DNA of 64,000 nucleotides from Rhizobium sp. Root483D2 (lineage in GTDB: Bacteria > Pseudomonadota > Alphaproteobacteria > Rhizobiales > Rhizobiaceae). Positions within the stretch are counted from its first letter, which is position 1. The number at the start of each line of letters is the position of its first letter. Positions 44,849-55,361 of the stretch are shown here, piece by piece. The position numbers and the translations under genes are program-made. The stretch is taken from contig NZ_LMFB01000012.1 of assembly GCF_001426685.1 (NCBI RefSeq), positions 197,393-261,392 of the forward strand, written 5' to 3'. Under the pieces are notes generated by a model. That model was given only the letters and a program-made list of their open reading frames with translations, searched no databases and was not told where the DNA came from.

Positions 44849-45658
44849 ATGAAACCGGTGCGCGTTATTATTCTGGCAGTGGCTGTCGCATCGGCGGGAC
44901 TGGCCGGATTGCTGGCACTCAAGCTGACCAGCGGCAAAACCGTGATCAGCACGGCCGAGCCGGTGATCGAGCGCGAGCCGACCGTCAATGTTCTCGTGGC
45001 CAGCAAGGGTCTCCCCGTGGGGTCGAGGCTCAGCCCGGATGCCGTACACTGGCTTTCCTGGCCCAAGGATGGTGTTGTCGAGGGATTGATCACCGAAGAG
45101 CTTCGTCCCAACGCGGTGACCGATCTTCAGGGCGTTGTCGTCCGCCTGCCGATGTTCAACGGCGAACCGGTGCGCCAGGAAAAGATTGCGGATTCGTCCA
45201 GCCGGATCATGTCGTCGCTGTTGCCAGCCGGAAAACGCGCTGTTGCGACCGAAATTACCGTGGCGACCGGCGCTGGCGGGTTCATCTTGCCGAACGACCG
45301 GGTGGACGTGATCATGGTCCGCAAGAATGACGAAAACTTCCTGACCGAAACCGTTCTCAGCAATGTTCGCGTTCTCGCCATCGACCAGCAGGTCGAGGAG
45401 AAGGAAGACGGAACCAAGTCCGTGGTTGGAACGACCGCCACGCTGGAACTGACACCGGATCAATCCAAGGTCATGACGGTTGCCCAGCAGATGGCGGAGC
45501 GCCTGTCGCTGGTGCTGCGCAGCGTCGCGGATGCCCAGGAGCCGGACACGATCGCCGCCGATCATCTCTTGAGCGGCGACGGGCGGCCCTCGATCCAGGT
45601 GATCAAATCGGGCTCGATCGTCAAGGGCGATGGCAATTCATCCATGGGGCAGAAGTGA
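44849..45658 (+). CDS. cpaB: Pilus assembly protein CpaB
   Basis: A 269-residue protein with one N-terminal membrane segment (VRVIILAVAVASAGLAGLLALKL) and a SAF domain (NVLVASKGLPVGSRLSPDAVHWLSWP), then the RcpC-like region FILPNDRVDVIMVRK. RcpC/CpaB associates with the secretin in the periplasm. Its stop overlaps the next start (TGATG). It begins the cpaBCDEF-tadBC run; 177 bases after cpaA. Confidence 0.93.
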   Translation: MKPVRVIILAVAVASAGLAGLLALKLTSGKTVISTAEPVIEREPTVNVLVASKGLPVGSRLSPDAVHWLSWPKDGVVEGLITEELRPNAVTDLQGVVVRLPMFNGEPVRQEKIADSSSRIMSSLLPAGKRAVATEITVATGAGGFILPNDRVDVIMVRKNDENFLTETVLSNVRVLAIDQQVEEKEDGTKSVVGTTATLELTPDQSKVMTVAQQMAERLSLVLRSVADAQEPDTIAADHLLSGDGRPSIQVIKSGSIVKGDGNSSMGQK

Positions 45659-47199
45659 TGCGGGGGCATGTGGGGAACGTGAAGCGGATCGGAAACAGAT
45701 TTCGGAACTCTGTCACAGGTGGTTTGGTCTTTTGCATGGCCTTTTCCGGCCTGCCTGCCGGAACCTTCGTCGCCGAAGCGGCGTCGCAGTCGCTGGTGCG
45801 CATCGTCGATAGTGGACCCGGCGTGACGAAGACCATCAAGCTGGGTCTGAACAAGGCGGTGGTGATCGATCTGCCGCGGGATGCACATGATATTCTGGTC
45901 GCCGACCCAACGCTGGCAGACGCCGTAACACGAAGCTCGCGCCGCATCTATCTGTTCGGAAAGACCGTCGGCCAAACCAACATTTTCGTCTTTGGTCCAG
46001 GCGGCGAGGAAATCGTCAGTCTCAACCTGGAGATCGAACGCGATATTTCCGGCCTGGAAGCCAATTTCAGACGCTTCCTGCCGGATTCCGATATCAAGGT
46101 CGAAATCATCTCAGACAATATCGTGCTGACCGGCACGGTTCGTACACCGCTGGATTCGACCCGCGTCGAGGAACTTGCCCAAGCCTTCATCAAGGGCGGC
46201 GAGGCAACCACGCGCAATATCACCGCGCAGGGCAACAATGGCGACGCGGATATTTTCGCCGAGCGCCGCCAGGTCTCCCAAATCGTCAATCTTCTGAAGA
46301 TCGACGGTGAAGACCAGGTCATGCTCAAGGTGACCGTGGCCGAGGTGTCGCGTCAGGTCCTCAAGCAGCTGGGCTTCAGCGGGTCGATCAAGAGTTCGAC
46401 CAGCGGCAACGGCATCACCTTCCGCAACCCGGCCAATCTTGGCAATGCGGTCAACGCATTTGCCTCCAAGATCGGTGGATCGATCGGTTCCGGGTCCATG
46501 GGTTTTGCCAGTTATTTCAATGCAATGGAGCAGGCGGGCGTGATGCGCACGCTGGCCGAGCCGAGCTTGACCGCTATTTCCGGTAAGAAGGCGAGCTTTT
46601 CCGTCGGCGGCGAATATCGTCTGCCGTCCGAGCAGGAAATCGACGAAAAGGGCGTCTTGAGCCGGACTGTCGAAACCGTTGAATACGGGATCGGGCTGGA
46701 TTTCACGCCGGTGGTTCTGGGGCCTGGCCGCATCAGCCTGGAAATCGCCACGGAAGTTTCGGAGCCCACGTTCCAGGGCTCGGTCGTCAATGGCAACGCG
46801 GTCGATGTTCCCGGCCAGACCTATATGTCGATCCGCCGCAGAAAGGCATCGACCAGCGTCGAGCTTCCCTCCGGGGGATCCATCGTGATCGGTGGTCTTG
46901 TCCAGGACGATATCCGCCAGGCCATGTCCGGTCTTCCCGGCGTATCGAAAATCCCGATTTTCGGCACTTTGTTCCGTTCCAAGGATTTCGTTCGCAACGA
47001 GACCGAACTGGTCATCATCGCAACGCCCTATCTGGTTCAGCCGGTGGCGCGCGGCGACCTGTCGCGTCCGGATGACAATTTCAATCCGACCGACGATTTG
47101 TCGGGCGCGTTTCTCGGTGAAGTCAATCGTATCTACGGCACCCGTCAGGCGGCCCCTACCGGGCAGTATCACGGCAATGTCGGCTTCATTTACAAATAG
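45658..47199 (+). CDS. cpaC: Type II/III secretin CpaC
   Basis: Outer-membrane channel for the Tad pilus. The 513-residue protein has a signal segment (LVFCMAFSGLPAGTFVAEAAS), the PF13629-type N-domain (IKLGLNKAVVIDLPRDAHDILVADPTLADAV), a BON-like region, and the secretin core (EDQVMLKVTVAEVSRQVLKQLGF to VPGQTYMSIRRRKASTSVELPSGGSIVIGGLVQDD). ATG at 45658 overlaps the cpaB stop; GTG one codon upstream is an alternative. Confidence 0.95.
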   Translation: MRGHVGNVKRIGNRFRNSVTGGLVFCMAFSGLPAGTFVAEAASQSLVRIVDSGPGVTKTIKLGLNKAVVIDLPRDAHDILVADPTLADAVTRSSRRIYLFGKTVGQTNIFVFGPGGEEIVSLNLEIERDISGLEANFRRFLPDSDIKVEIISDNIVLTGTVRTPLDSTRVEELAQAFIKGGEATTRNITAQGNNGDADIFAERRQVSQIVNLLKIDGEDQVMLKVTVAEVSRQVLKQLGFSGSIKSSTSGNGITFRNPANLGNAVNAFASKIGGSIGSGSMGFASYFNAMEQAGVMRTLAEPSLTAISGKKASFSVGGEYRLPSEQEIDEKGVLSRTVETVEYGIGLDFTPVVLGPGRISLEIATEVSEPTFQGSVVNGNAVDVPGQTYMSIRRRKASTSVELPSGGSIVIGGLVQDDIRQAMSGLPGVSKIPIFGTLFRSKDFVRNETELVIIATPYLVQPVARGDLSRPDDNFNPTDDLSGAFLGEVNRIYGTRQAAPTGQYHGNVGFIYK

Positions 47200-47211
47200 G
47201 CGGGAACGGAC

Positions 47212-47964
47212 ATGACAGCGACGATCATCCAGAACCGCGATAGGAAAAGGCACTCGATCATGCGCCCACATATTTTTGCAGGCCCGGTGCGCCTCGCACG
47301 CCTGCTGACAATCGGCGCATTGCTGGTTGCAGGCACCAGCCTTGCCGGCTGCGCCAACCGGGACGGCATGTCCACGGGCGCTCTGCCAGACGACTACCGG
47401 ACGCGCCACCCGATCGTGATCGCTGAATCCGAACACGCAATCGATGTGCCGGTGGCATCCAGCGACAGACGCCTGACAAAGGGTGCGCGCGACGTCATCC
47501 GCGGCTTTGCGCAAAGCTATACCAATTCCGCAACCGGCACGGTTCAGATTCTTTTGCCGCGCGGCTCGGCCAACTCCCAGGCCGCATCGTCATTGCGCAA
47601 GGACATCCGCGGCGTTCTGGTCGGAGCCGGGATCCCGGCCAACCGCCTGGTCGAGGTTAGCTATCAGGCCGATGCCGATGGCGATGCAGCGCCGGTCCGG
47701 CTGAGCTATACGGCGATCACCGCCAAGACCGCCCCGTGCGGGAACTGGCCGAAGGATCTTGTCTCCAACACCATCGAGAACAAGAATTACCAGAACTTCG
47801 GCTGCGCCAGCCAGTCAAACCTTGCGGCACAGGTTTCCAATCCAATGGATCTGCTTGGTCCGCGCGCCATGTCGCCGATCGACGCCGTCCAGCGCGGTCA
47901 GGTGATCAAGGATTATCGCGGCATCGATGACGGCGGCGGCACGATCATCATTGGTGGCAATTGA
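47212..47964 (+). CDS. cpaD: Pilus assembly lipoprotein CpaD
   Basis: A 250-residue outer-membrane lipoprotein: after a basic lead, TIGALLVAGTSLAGC ends in the lipobox LAGC. The CpaD domain shows the DDYRTRHPIVIAE opening and CGNWPKDL, then NFGCASQSNLAAQVSNPMDLLGPR, the paired-Cys signature. Pilotin-like partner of the CpaC secretin. ATG at 47212; 12 bases after cpaC. Confidence 0.93.
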   Translation: MTATIIQNRDRKRHSIMRPHIFAGPVRLARLLTIGALLVAGTSLAGCANRDGMSTGALPDDYRTRHPIVIAESEHAIDVPVASSDRRLTKGARDVIRGFAQSYTNSATGTVQILLPRGSANSQAASSLRKDIRGVLVGAGIPANRLVEVSYQADADGDAAPVRLSYTAITAKTAPCGNWPKDLVSNTIENKNYQNFGCASQSNLAAQVSNPMDLLGPRAMSPIDAVQRGQVIKDYRGIDDGGGTIIIGGN

Positions 47965-47993
47965 CCATTCGGGCGTTTTGACGGGATAGCACC

Positions 47994-49283
47994 ATGAGCA
48001 CGATTGACTACAAGATTGAGGCCGCATCGCGTGAACCGGATGGCGTCGCGGATGCCAGCCGCCCGAGCGAAGTCGATCATTTGCGGCCGCTGCCGCGGAT
48101 TTCCGTGCATGCCTTCTGCGAAACGGAAGCGCTGCAGCGGGTTATGGAGCGGTGCGGTCAGGACCGCCGGATGAGCAAGGTGACTTTCAGGGTCAACAGC
48201 GGCTCGATCGCCGCTGCCGCCAACATGTTCTCCACGACACCGACGCCCAACCTGATCATCATCGAAACATCGACGGAACCGCGTTTGCTGATGCAGGAAC
48301 TGTCGCCACTGGCTGCCGTCTGTGACCCCTCAACCAAGGTCATCATCATTGGCCTTTACAACGATATCCCGCTCTATCGCGACCTCATCCGCAATGGCAT
48401 TTCTGAATATATCGTATCGCCGGTCGCCATGTCCGATGTGCTCAGCGCGATCGCGCAGATCTTCGTTGATCCCGATGCCGAACCGTTGGGCCGCAGCATT
48501 GCCTTCATCGGCGCCAAGGGCGGCGTCGGTTCATCGACGCTTGCGCATAATTGCGCCTGGGGTATCTCCAACCTGTTTTCCACCGAAGTGGTGCTGGCCG
48601 ATCTCGACCTGCCCTATGGCACCGCCAATATCAATTTTGATCAGGATCCGCCGCAGGGCATTTCCGAGGCGGTCTTTTCGCCCGAGCGGCTGGACGAAAT
48701 GTTTCTCGACCGGCTTTTGACCAAATGTTCCGAGCGTCTGTCGTTGCTCGCAGCACCGTCGATGCTCGACCGTCCCTACGACTTCGATGCGACAGCCTTC
48801 CAGCCGTTGATGGAAATCCTGTTGCGCAATGCCCCGGTCTCTGTGCTCGATGTGCCGCATCAATGGTCTGACTGGACCCGCACCGTTCTGGCAGAAGCGG
48901 ATGAGGTCGTGATCACCGCGGTGCCGGATCTCGCCAATCTGCGCAACGCCAAGAACCTGTTTGATTCGCTGAAGAAGATCCGGCCGAACGACAAGGTCCC
49001 GCATCTGGTGCTCAACCAGGTCGGCTTGCCGAAACGGCCTGAAATATCGCCCAGCGATTTCTGCGATTCCCTCGAGATCGAGCCGGTGGCAATCATTCCG
49101 TTCGATGGCGTGCTGTTTGGCAATGCCGCCAATAGCGGCCGGATGATCGCCGAGATCGACAAGAAAGCCCCAACCGCCGAAACCTTTTCGCAGCTTGCCC
49201 ATCTGCTGACCGGCCGGGCAACAGCCAAGAAAGCCAAAAAAGGCGGGCTTGGCAAGGTTCTCGGGATGCTCGGACGCAAGTAA
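47994..49283 (+). CDS. cpaE: CpaE-like pilus localisation ATPase
   Basis: A 429-residue MinD/ParA-class protein with an N-terminal receiver-like domain (about residues 60-160, without a visible phospho-acceptor site) and an ATPase domain starting AFIGAKGGVGSSTLAHNCAW with a deviant Walker A. In Caulobacter CpaE directs the secretin to the pole. Ends in a basic tail (KKAKKGGLGKVLGMLGRK). ATG at 47994, 29 bases after cpaD. Confidence 0.94.
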   Translation: MSTIDYKIEAASREPDGVADASRPSEVDHLRPLPRISVHAFCETEALQRVMERCGQDRRMSKVTFRVNSGSIAAAANMFSTTPTPNLIIIETSTEPRLLMQELSPLAAVCDPSTKVIIIGLYNDIPLYRDLIRNGISEYIVSPVAMSDVLSAIAQIFVDPDAEPLGRSIAFIGAKGGVGSSTLAHNCAWGISNLFSTEVVLADLDLPYGTANINFDQDPPQGISEAVFSPERLDEMFLDRLLTKCSERLSLLAAPSMLDRPYDFDATAFQPLMEILLRNAPVSVLDVPHQWSDWTRTVLAEADEVVITAVPDLANLRNAKNLFDSLKKIRPNDKVPHLVLNQVGLPKRPEISPSDFCDSLEIEPVAIIPFDGVLFGNAANSGRMIAEIDKKAPTAETFSQLAHLLTGRATAKKAKKGGLGKVLGMLGRK

Positions 49284-49314
49284 CTGACAGTCAAACGGAA
49301 ACCGGATTGAGCGC

Positions 49315-50790
49315 ATGTTTGGTAAACGAGGAAATGACGGCTTCGGGAAGGGTGGGTCCATCAGTCCCGTTTTGCAACCGGCGATATCCGGCGCCGGCGT
49401 AGCCGTTGCCGAGCGCACCAGTGCGCCGGTGCTCGCCGAACCCGTGCGCGAAACGATGACGGTTTCCAGGACACAGCCATCTCCGCCGCCGGTGCGCAAG
49501 AAAGCTGCCCGCACCGAGGATTATTACGATACCAAATCGCAGGTCTTCTCGGCACTGATCGATACGATCGACCTGTCGCAGCTCGCCAAGCTCGACAATG
49601 AGAGCGCGCGCGAGGAAATCCGCGATATCGTCAACGACATCATCACGATCAAGAATTTCGCGATGTCGATCTCCGAGCAGGAGGAACTGCTTGAGGATAT
49701 TTGCAACGACGTCCTCGGTTATGGGCCGCTGGAACCGCTCCTGGCACGCGACGATATCGCCGATATCATGGTCAATGGCGCCGGCCAGACCTTTATCGAA
49801 GTCAACGGCAAGACCATCGAATCCGAAGTGCGGTTCCGCGACAATGCGCAGCTTCTGTCGATCTGCCAGCGTATCGTCTCCCAGGTCGGCCGCCGTGTGG
49901 ACGAATCCTCGCCGATCTGCGATGCCCGTCTTCCCGATGGTTCCCGTGTCAACGTCATCGCCCCGCCGCTTGCTATCGACGGCACCGCACTTACCATCCG
50001 TAAGTTCAAGAAGGACAAGCTGAAGCTTGACCAGCTGGTCAAGTTCGGCGCGATCACGCCGGAAGGTGCGGTCCTTCTGCAGATCATCGGCCGCGTCCGC
50101 TGCAACATCGTCATCTCCGGCGGTACCGGCTCCGGCAAGACGACCCTGTTGAATTGCCTGACCGGCTATATCGATCTGGAAGAACGGGTCATTACCTGCG
50201 AAGACACGGCCGAACTGCAGCTGCAGCAGCCGCATGTGGTGCGCCTGGAAACCCGCCCGCCAAATATCGAAGGCGAGGGCGAGATCACCATGCGCGATCT
50301 CATCAAGAACTGCCTGCGTATGCGGCCTGAACGCATCATCGTCGGCGAAGTCCGCGGACCGGAAGTCTTCGACCTGCTACAGGCGATGAACACCGGTCAC
50401 GATGGGTCCATGGGCACCATCCATGCCAATACGCCGCGCGAATGCCTGAGCCGTATGGAATCGATGATCGCCATGGGCGGTTTCACGCTTCCGGCCAAGA
50501 CAGTGCGCGAAATCATTGCCGGCTCCATCGATGTGATCATCCAGGCGGCGCGCCTGCGCGATGGCTCGCGCCGCATCACCCATATTACCGAGGTGATCGG
50601 CATGGAAGGCGACGTGATCATCACGCAGGACCTGATGCGCTACGAGATGGAAGGTGAAGACGCCAACGGCAAGATCATCGGCCGGCACAAGTCAACGGGG
50701 ATCGGCCGCCCGCATTTCTGGGATCGCGCCCGCTATTTCAACGAGGACAAACGGCTGGCCGCGACGCTGGATGCGATGGAAAAGGACTGA
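49315..50790 (+). CDS. cpaF: Pilus motor ATPase CpaF/TadA
   Basis: A 491-residue hexameric secretion ATPase of the TadA type that powers pilus extension and retraction. It shows [23 protein letters not shown], Walker [13 protein letters not shown] (about residue 269), [16 protein letters not shown] (Walker B, Asp box) and [19 protein letters not shown] disordered proline-rich N-terminus (about 70 residues) precedes. ATG at 49315, 31 bases after cpaE, 8 before tadB. Confidence 0.97.
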   Translation: MFGKRGNDGFGKGGSISPVLQPAISGAGVAVAERTSAPVLAEPVRETMTVSRTQPSPPPVRKKAARTEDYYDTKSQVFSALIDTIDLSQLAKLDNESAREEIRDIVNDIITIKNFAMSISEQEELLEDICNDVLGYGPLEPLLARDDIADIMVNGAGQTFIEVNGKTIESEVRFRDNAQLLSICQRIVSQVGRRVDESSPICDARLPDGSRVNVIAPPLAIDGTALTIRKFKKDKLKLDQLVKFGAITPEGAVLLQIIGRVRCNIVISGGTGSGKTTLLNCLTGYIDLEERVITCEDTAELQLQQPHVVRLETRPPNIEGEGEITMRDLIKNCLRMRPERIIVGEVRGPEVFDLLQAMNTGHDGSMGTIHANTPRECLSRMESMIAMGGFTLPAKTVREIIAGSIDVIIQAARLRDGSRRITHITEVIGMEGDVIITQDLMRYEMEGEDANGKIIGRHKSTGIGRPHFWDRARYFNEDKRLAATLDAMEKD

Positions 50791-50798
50791 GGGCCATC

Positions 50799-51809
50799 AT
50801 GTTCGGAATAGATATCACCATTCTGGCGATCGTTGGTCTTGTCGCGCTTTCGACGGCGGGCCTTGCCTATGGCATTCTGTTCACGCGCATCGAAACTGAA
50901 AAGAAAGCGGAAAGCCGCGTCCGCAAGGTCAAATCCGCCGAAACCGACAGGGTGCAGGTCAAGGCCGCCCGCGACCGCGTCAATGAAATGTCCAAACGCC
51001 GCAAATCCGTGCAGGATTCGCTGAAGGATCTCGAGAAGAAACAACAGGAAAAATCGGCCAAGGCGAAGCCGAGCATGAAAATCCGCCTGATCCAGGCCGG
51101 CTTCAAGATCTCGATGTCGCAGTTTTATATCGCCAGTGTGGTTTTCGGCGCAGTGGCCAGCTTCCTCGCCCTGATCGCCGGGATGGGTTTGCCTGTTATT
51201 GCCGGGATCTTTCTGATCGGCAGTGCCGGATTTCCGCGCTGGTTCATCAATTTCATGATCAAGCGGCGCGCTGCAGCGTTTCTAAGCGAATTTCCCAATG
51301 CGCTCGACATCATGGTCCGTTCGATCAAGTCGGGCCTGCCGCTGAACGACGCGATCCGGCTGATTGCCGGGGATGGCATGGAGCCGGTCAAGACGGAGTT
51401 CAAGCGCATTATCGAAGCACAGCAGGTTGGCCTGAATATTCCGGAAGCCTGTGCGCGCATGATCAACACCATGCCGCTGCCGGAGGTTAATTTCTTCGCC
51501 ATCGTCATCGCCATCCAGGCGCAGGCCGGCGGCAATCTTTCGGAAGCCCTTGGCAATCTTTCCAAGGTGCTGCGTGAACGCAAGAAGATGAAGGCCAAGG
51601 TTCAAGCGCTCTCCATGGAAGCCAAGGCTTCGGCCTGCATCATCGGGGCGCTGCCGTTCATTGTCGCGTTCCTGGTCTACATGACCTCGCCGGATTACAT
51701 GATGATCCTGTTCACGGATCCGCGTGGCCATCTGATCATGGGTTGTTCGTTGGTCTGGATGTCGATCGGCATCTGGGTCATGCGCAACATGATCACTTTC
51801 GACATTTAA
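50799..51809 (+). CDS. tadB: Tad pilus platform protein TadB
   Basis: A 336-residue inner-membrane platform protein with an N-terminal helix, a charged coiled region (residues 35-85) and the T2SSF domain (FPNALDIMVRSIKSGLPLNDAIRLIAGDG, then EAQQVGLNIPEACARM), and helices at the C-terminus. Pairs with TadC as the pilus base for CpaF. 8 bases after cpaF. Confidence 0.95.
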   Translation: MFGIDITILAIVGLVALSTAGLAYGILFTRIETEKKAESRVRKVKSAETDRVQVKAARDRVNEMSKRRKSVQDSLKDLEKKQQEKSAKAKPSMKIRLIQAGFKISMSQFYIASVVFGAVASFLALIAGMGLPVIAGIFLIGSAGFPRWFINFMIKRRAAAFLSEFPNALDIMVRSIKSGLPLNDAIRLIAGDGMEPVKTEFKRIIEAQQVGLNIPEACARMINTMPLPEVNFFAIVIAIQAQAGGNLSEALGNLSKVLRERKKMKAKVQALSMEAKASACIIGALPFIVAFLVYMTSPDYMMILFTDPRGHLIMGCSLVWMSIGIWVMRNMITFDI

Positions 51810-51821
51810 AAAGGGTCCGGC

Positions 51822-52796
51822 ATGATCAATACCCTGACAGATCCGAATATTATCGTCGCCTTCCTCGTGGCAGTGGCGGTCCTGGCGACATTCTATTCGC
51901 TCGCCGCGCCCTTTTTGGAGCGGGGCAATCTGGAAAAACGGATGAAATCCGTAGCGACGGAGCGGGAGATGATCCGGGCGCGCGAGCGCGTGCGTCTCAA
52001 CGCCGAGGTCAGCGGCGGCAAGGGGTCGCTGCGAGCGCAGAACAACACGTCGGTCCGCCAGCTCGTCGACAAGCTGAACCTGCGCAAGGCGCTGGTCGAT
52101 GAGAATACCGTCAATCGGCTGAAGTCGGCCGGATACCGGTCGCAAAACGCATTGAACATGTTTCTCGCGGCCCGCTTTTCGCTTCCCTTCCTGTTTCTGG
52201 CCGTTGGCGCATTCTATATTTTCGGTCTGGGCTATCTCGGTGACAAACCATTCTTCGTCCGGATTCTGGCGGTCATCTGCAGCGCCTATCTCGGTTTTTA
52301 CGCGCCCAACATCTTCATTTCCAATGCCGTCACCAAACGCCAACAATCGATTCGCAGGGCGTGGCCGAACGCATTGGATTTGCTGCTGATCTGCGTGGAA
52401 TCGGGTGTTTCGATGGAACTCGGCATGCGCCGCGTGGCCGATGAAATTGCCGAACAGTCGGCGCCGCTTGCGGAAGAGCTGGTGCTTACCACGGCGGAAC
52501 TGTCGTTTCTGCCCGACCGGCGCGTCGCATTGGAAAATCTCGGCACCCGCACCGGGCTCGACGATGTCAAATCGGTCATGCAGGCGCTGATCCAGGCCGA
52601 CCGCTATGGCACGCCGGTCGCACAGGCGCTCAGGGTGCTTGCCCAAGAAAGCCGCGACCAGCGCATGAACGAGGCGGAAAAGAAGGCTGCGGCCCTGCCG
52701 CCCAAGCTCACCGTGCCGATGATCCTGTTCTTCCTGCCGGTGCTGATCGCCGTCATCCTCGGCCCGGCCGGTATCCAGGTCTCCGACAAGTTCTGA
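51822..52796 (+). CDS. tadC: Tad pilus platform protein TadC
   Basis: A 324-residue platform protein with the T2SSF domain (WPNALDLLLICVESGVSMELGMRRVADEIAEQS, LENLGTRTGLDDVKSVMQALIQADRYGTPVAQAL) and C-terminal helices. A paralogue of TadB; the two form the membrane base. ATG at 51822, 12 bases after tadB. Ends the plus-strand pilus run. Confidence 0.95.
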   Translation: MINTLTDPNIIVAFLVAVAVLATFYSLAAPFLERGNLEKRMKSVATEREMIRARERVRLNAEVSGGKGSLRAQNNTSVRQLVDKLNLRKALVDENTVNRLKSAGYRSQNALNMFLAARFSLPFLFLAVGAFYIFGLGYLGDKPFFVRILAVICSAYLGFYAPNIFISNAVTKRQQSIRRAWPNALDLLLICVESGVSMELGMRRVADEIAEQSAPLAEELVLTTAELSFLPDRRVALENLGTRTGLDDVKSVMQALIQADRYGTPVAQALRVLAQESRDQRMNEAEKKAAALPPKLTVPMILFFLPVLIAVILGPAGIQVSDKF

Positions 52797-52984
52797 TCCG
52801 GTTATCGTTGAAAAGCACGGCAACGAGAGGTGCCACGCGCAGCGTCCGTGCTGTTTGTTTCAGCTGAGTGGGAAAGATGCGCACAGTTGCGCCATCACGC
52901 CGGGTTGCGATTTGAGACCAGAGGCTGCGTCATGCCACAGCGGTGACGCACACCGGTCTTCTGCCTTTTGGCAGCCGGCAGGGC

Positions 52985-53806
52985 TCAGTTCGTGCCCTTG
53001 TCGTCCTTGGCAAGTTTCTGCCAGGCGTTCTGCTGCGACATGATCGAGCGCAGATATTTGACATTGGCCTCGGCCTGATCCTGGGAAAGCTCCTGGCGGG
53101 CGATCTGTTCGGCCTCGGGGAAGCGTCCCTGCAGGCCGATGGCAAGCGCCAGGTTCTGGCGCACGCTGCTGTCGGCGCCGGGCTGACCGACGGCCGAGCG
53201 AAGATAGGTTTCCGCCGTCTTCAAATCCTTGTTCAAAAGATAGGACATGCCGAGATTGGACAGCACCGTCGGTTCGTTCGGTTGAATATCGAGCGCCTCG
53301 CGATAGCGCTGCCGGGCTTCGCCAGCGCGGCCGAGCTGATCGAGGATCGCGCCTTCCGCCGATTTCAGTTTCCAGTCTGGGCGGTCGGGGGTCTGGGCGC
53401 GGGTAATCGTGTTGAGAGCCTGCTCCAGCTGACCGGCTGCCGCCTGTGATTTTCCATAGGCCGCAAGAACTTCGCGGTCGGTCGGGAAACTGATTGCGAC
53501 CTGCTGCATGACGGCGAGCGCCTGTTCGTTGCGGCCGGTCATGCGCAGCATGTTGGCATAGTTCAGACCGGCGGCGCGATCCTTCGGATTGCGCTCATAG
53601 GCCTTGCCGATGCTTTCGGCCGCTGCCGAGAGTTCGTTCGCGTTCATCGCCTGTACGGGCTTGGAAAAACTGGCGGAGGGAATGGAGCCTGTCGTCAGCT
53701 CCTTCTTCTGCGTGCCGCAGCTGGACAGCGTCACCGCAAGGATCACGATGGCGGTCCCCTGCAGGAACCGGTTGCTGGAAAAAGACCGTTGTCCGTGTGA
53801 CTTCAT
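52985..53806 (-). CDS. TadD-like TPR lipoprotein
   Basis: A 273-residue outer-membrane lipoprotein (signal FLQGTAIVILAVTLSSC, lipobox LSSC) with tandem TPR-like repeats (SIGKAYERNPKDRAAGLNYANMLRMTGRNEQALAVM, and further repeats to about residue 240). TadD is a pilotin-like factor for the Tad secretin. ATG at 53806 has GAGGGG at 8-base spacing; the TTG two codons upstream is a weak alternative. Minus strand, convergent with tadC. Confidence 0.88.
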   Translation of the reverse strand: MKSHGQRSFSSNRFLQGTAIVILAVTLSSCGTQKKELTTGSIPSASFSKPVQAMNANELSAAAESIGKAYERNPKDRAAGLNYANMLRMTGRNEQALAVMQQVAISFPTDREVLAAYGKSQAAAGQLEQALNTITRAQTPDRPDWKLKSAEGAILDQLGRAGEARQRYREALDIQPNEPTVLSNLGMSYLLNKDLKTAETYLRSAVGQPGADSSVRQNLALAIGLQGRFPEAEQIARQELSQDQAEANVKYLRSIMSQQNAWQKLAKDDKGTN

Positions 53807-53946
53807 CGCCAATGCCCCTCAGCATTTTACCAAGCACCGGACAAAATCCACAACAAATCGGCGCAATCTCCATTCCAGCAATAATCTGTTAACCCTAACA
53901 GAGCGTTAATCACCTGATTCTGCACCAGTCCCTGCGAAAGTTTTCC

Positions 53947-55338
53947 ATGGCCCCCTATCAATTCATCGACCGTCCGTCGCCCTTCAATACCAGCGGCGGC
54001 AAGACCCTGCCGATCTTTGCGGTCACCCCGGCCCATATCGATATCGGTGCCATCGATCCGATCGCACTCGACTGGGCCCGCAAGGCAGGCTTCAAGGCGG
54101 AGGCGGGCGCCGTCCTCCTGATCCCCTCTGCAGATGGTCATCTCGGCGGCGCGCTGTTCGGGCTTGGCGCCAATCCCTCGGAATCACCGTTCCTGACGGG
54201 TAAGCTGGCGCGCACATTGCCGGCCGGCAAATGGCATATCGAGACCGCACCGCTGACGGCAAACCGGCTGGCGCTGGGGTATGGCCTCGGCTCCTACAGC
54301 TTTGGCCGTTACAAAACTTCGGGTAAGGAAGCGCCGACATTGATGATCCCGGCCGATGCCGATGCCGCCGATATCAAGCGGCAGCTGGCTGGCGTCTTTC
54401 TTGCCCGTGACCTGATCAACATGCCGACCAACGACATGGGGCCAAACGCGCTGGAGGAAGCCTTCCGTGCCTTCGGAGATCACTACAAGGCCAAGGTTTC
54501 CACCGTTTCCGGCGATGATCTGCTCAAGCAGAATTTCCCGTTGATCCATACCGTTGGCCGCGCCAGCGCCGAGGCGCCGCGCCTGCTCGAACTGCGCTGG
54601 GGCAAGAAAGGTCACCGCAAGGTTACGCTTGTCGGCAAGGGCGTCTGCTTCGATACCGGCGGTCTCGACATCAAGCCTGCTGCGTCCATGCTGTTGATGA
54701 AGAAGGATATGGGCGGCGCTGCCAATGTTATGGGGCTGGCCCTGATGATCATGGACGCCAAACTGAAAGTGGATCTGCGCGTGCTGGTGCCGGTGGTCGA
54801 AAACTCGATCTCGGCCAATGCCTTTCGCCCAGGCGATATCTACCGCAGCCGCAAGGGCCTGACGGTTCAGATCGACAACACCGATGCCGAGGGCAGGCTG
54901 ATCCTTGCGGACGCCCTGGCTTTCGCAGATGAGGAAGAGACGGATCTGCTGATCGACATGGCGACGCTGACCGGGGCTGCCCGCGTCGCGCTCGGCCCCG
55001 ACCTGCCGCCATTCTATACCGACGACGATGATCTAGCGCATGATCTGACGGAATCGAGCCTGACGGTCGATGATCCGATGTGGCGCATGCCGCTCTACAA
55101 GGGGTATGAGAAGGATATCGCAGCACGGATCGCCGACCTCACCAATGCCCCCTCGGGCGGTATGGCCGGGTCGATCACGGCGGCTCTGTTCCTGAAGCGC
55201 TTTGTCACCAACGCCAAGAGCTGGGCGCATTTCGACATTTTCGGCTGGGCGCCGACGGAGCGGCCGCATTCGCCGCTGGGTGGCGAAGCGCAGGCCATCC
55301 GGGCGCTCTATCATCTGATTGCAAACGGCAAGAAATAG
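53947..55338 (+). CDS. M17-family leucyl aminopeptidase
   Basis: A 463-residue two-metal aminopeptidase. The catalytic C-terminal domain shows VGKGVCFDTGGLDIKPAASMLLMKKDMGGAANVMGLA (metal ligands) and NTDAEGRLILADALAFA, then MATLTGAARVALG and a typical C-terminus. The N-terminal domain is divergent. Released peptides are recycled in the cytoplasm. ATG at 53947. Convergent with dnaA, divergent from the TadD gene. Confidence 0.94.
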   Translation: MAPYQFIDRPSPFNTSGGKTLPIFAVTPAHIDIGAIDPIALDWARKAGFKAEAGAVLLIPSADGHLGGALFGLGANPSESPFLTGKLARTLPAGKWHIETAPLTANRLALGYGLGSYSFGRYKTSGKEAPTLMIPADADAADIKRQLAGVFLARDLINMPTNDMGPNALEEAFRAFGDHYKAKVSTVSGDDLLKQNFPLIHTVGRASAEAPRLLELRWGKKGHRKVTLVGKGVCFDTGGLDIKPAASMLLMKKDMGGAANVMGLALMIMDAKLKVDLRVLVPVVENSISANAFRPGDIYRSRKGLTVQIDNTDAEGRLILADALAFADEEETDLLIDMATLTGAARVALGPDLPPFYTDDDDLAHDLTESSLTVDDPMWRMPLYKGYEKDIAARIADLTNAPSGGMAGSITAALFLKRFVTNAKSWAHFDIFGWAPTERPHSPLGGEAQAIRALYHLIANGKK

Positions 55339-55361
55339 GCCGGGCGCTCCTGAAGTGGACG

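Noticed and set aside
52797-52984. Gene between tadC and the TadD-like gene
   Set aside because: Short open frames only, no ribosome site, no motif.
53886-53915. CtrA box upstream of the aminopeptidase gene
   Set aside because: Two TTAA cores occur, but not with 7-base spacing.
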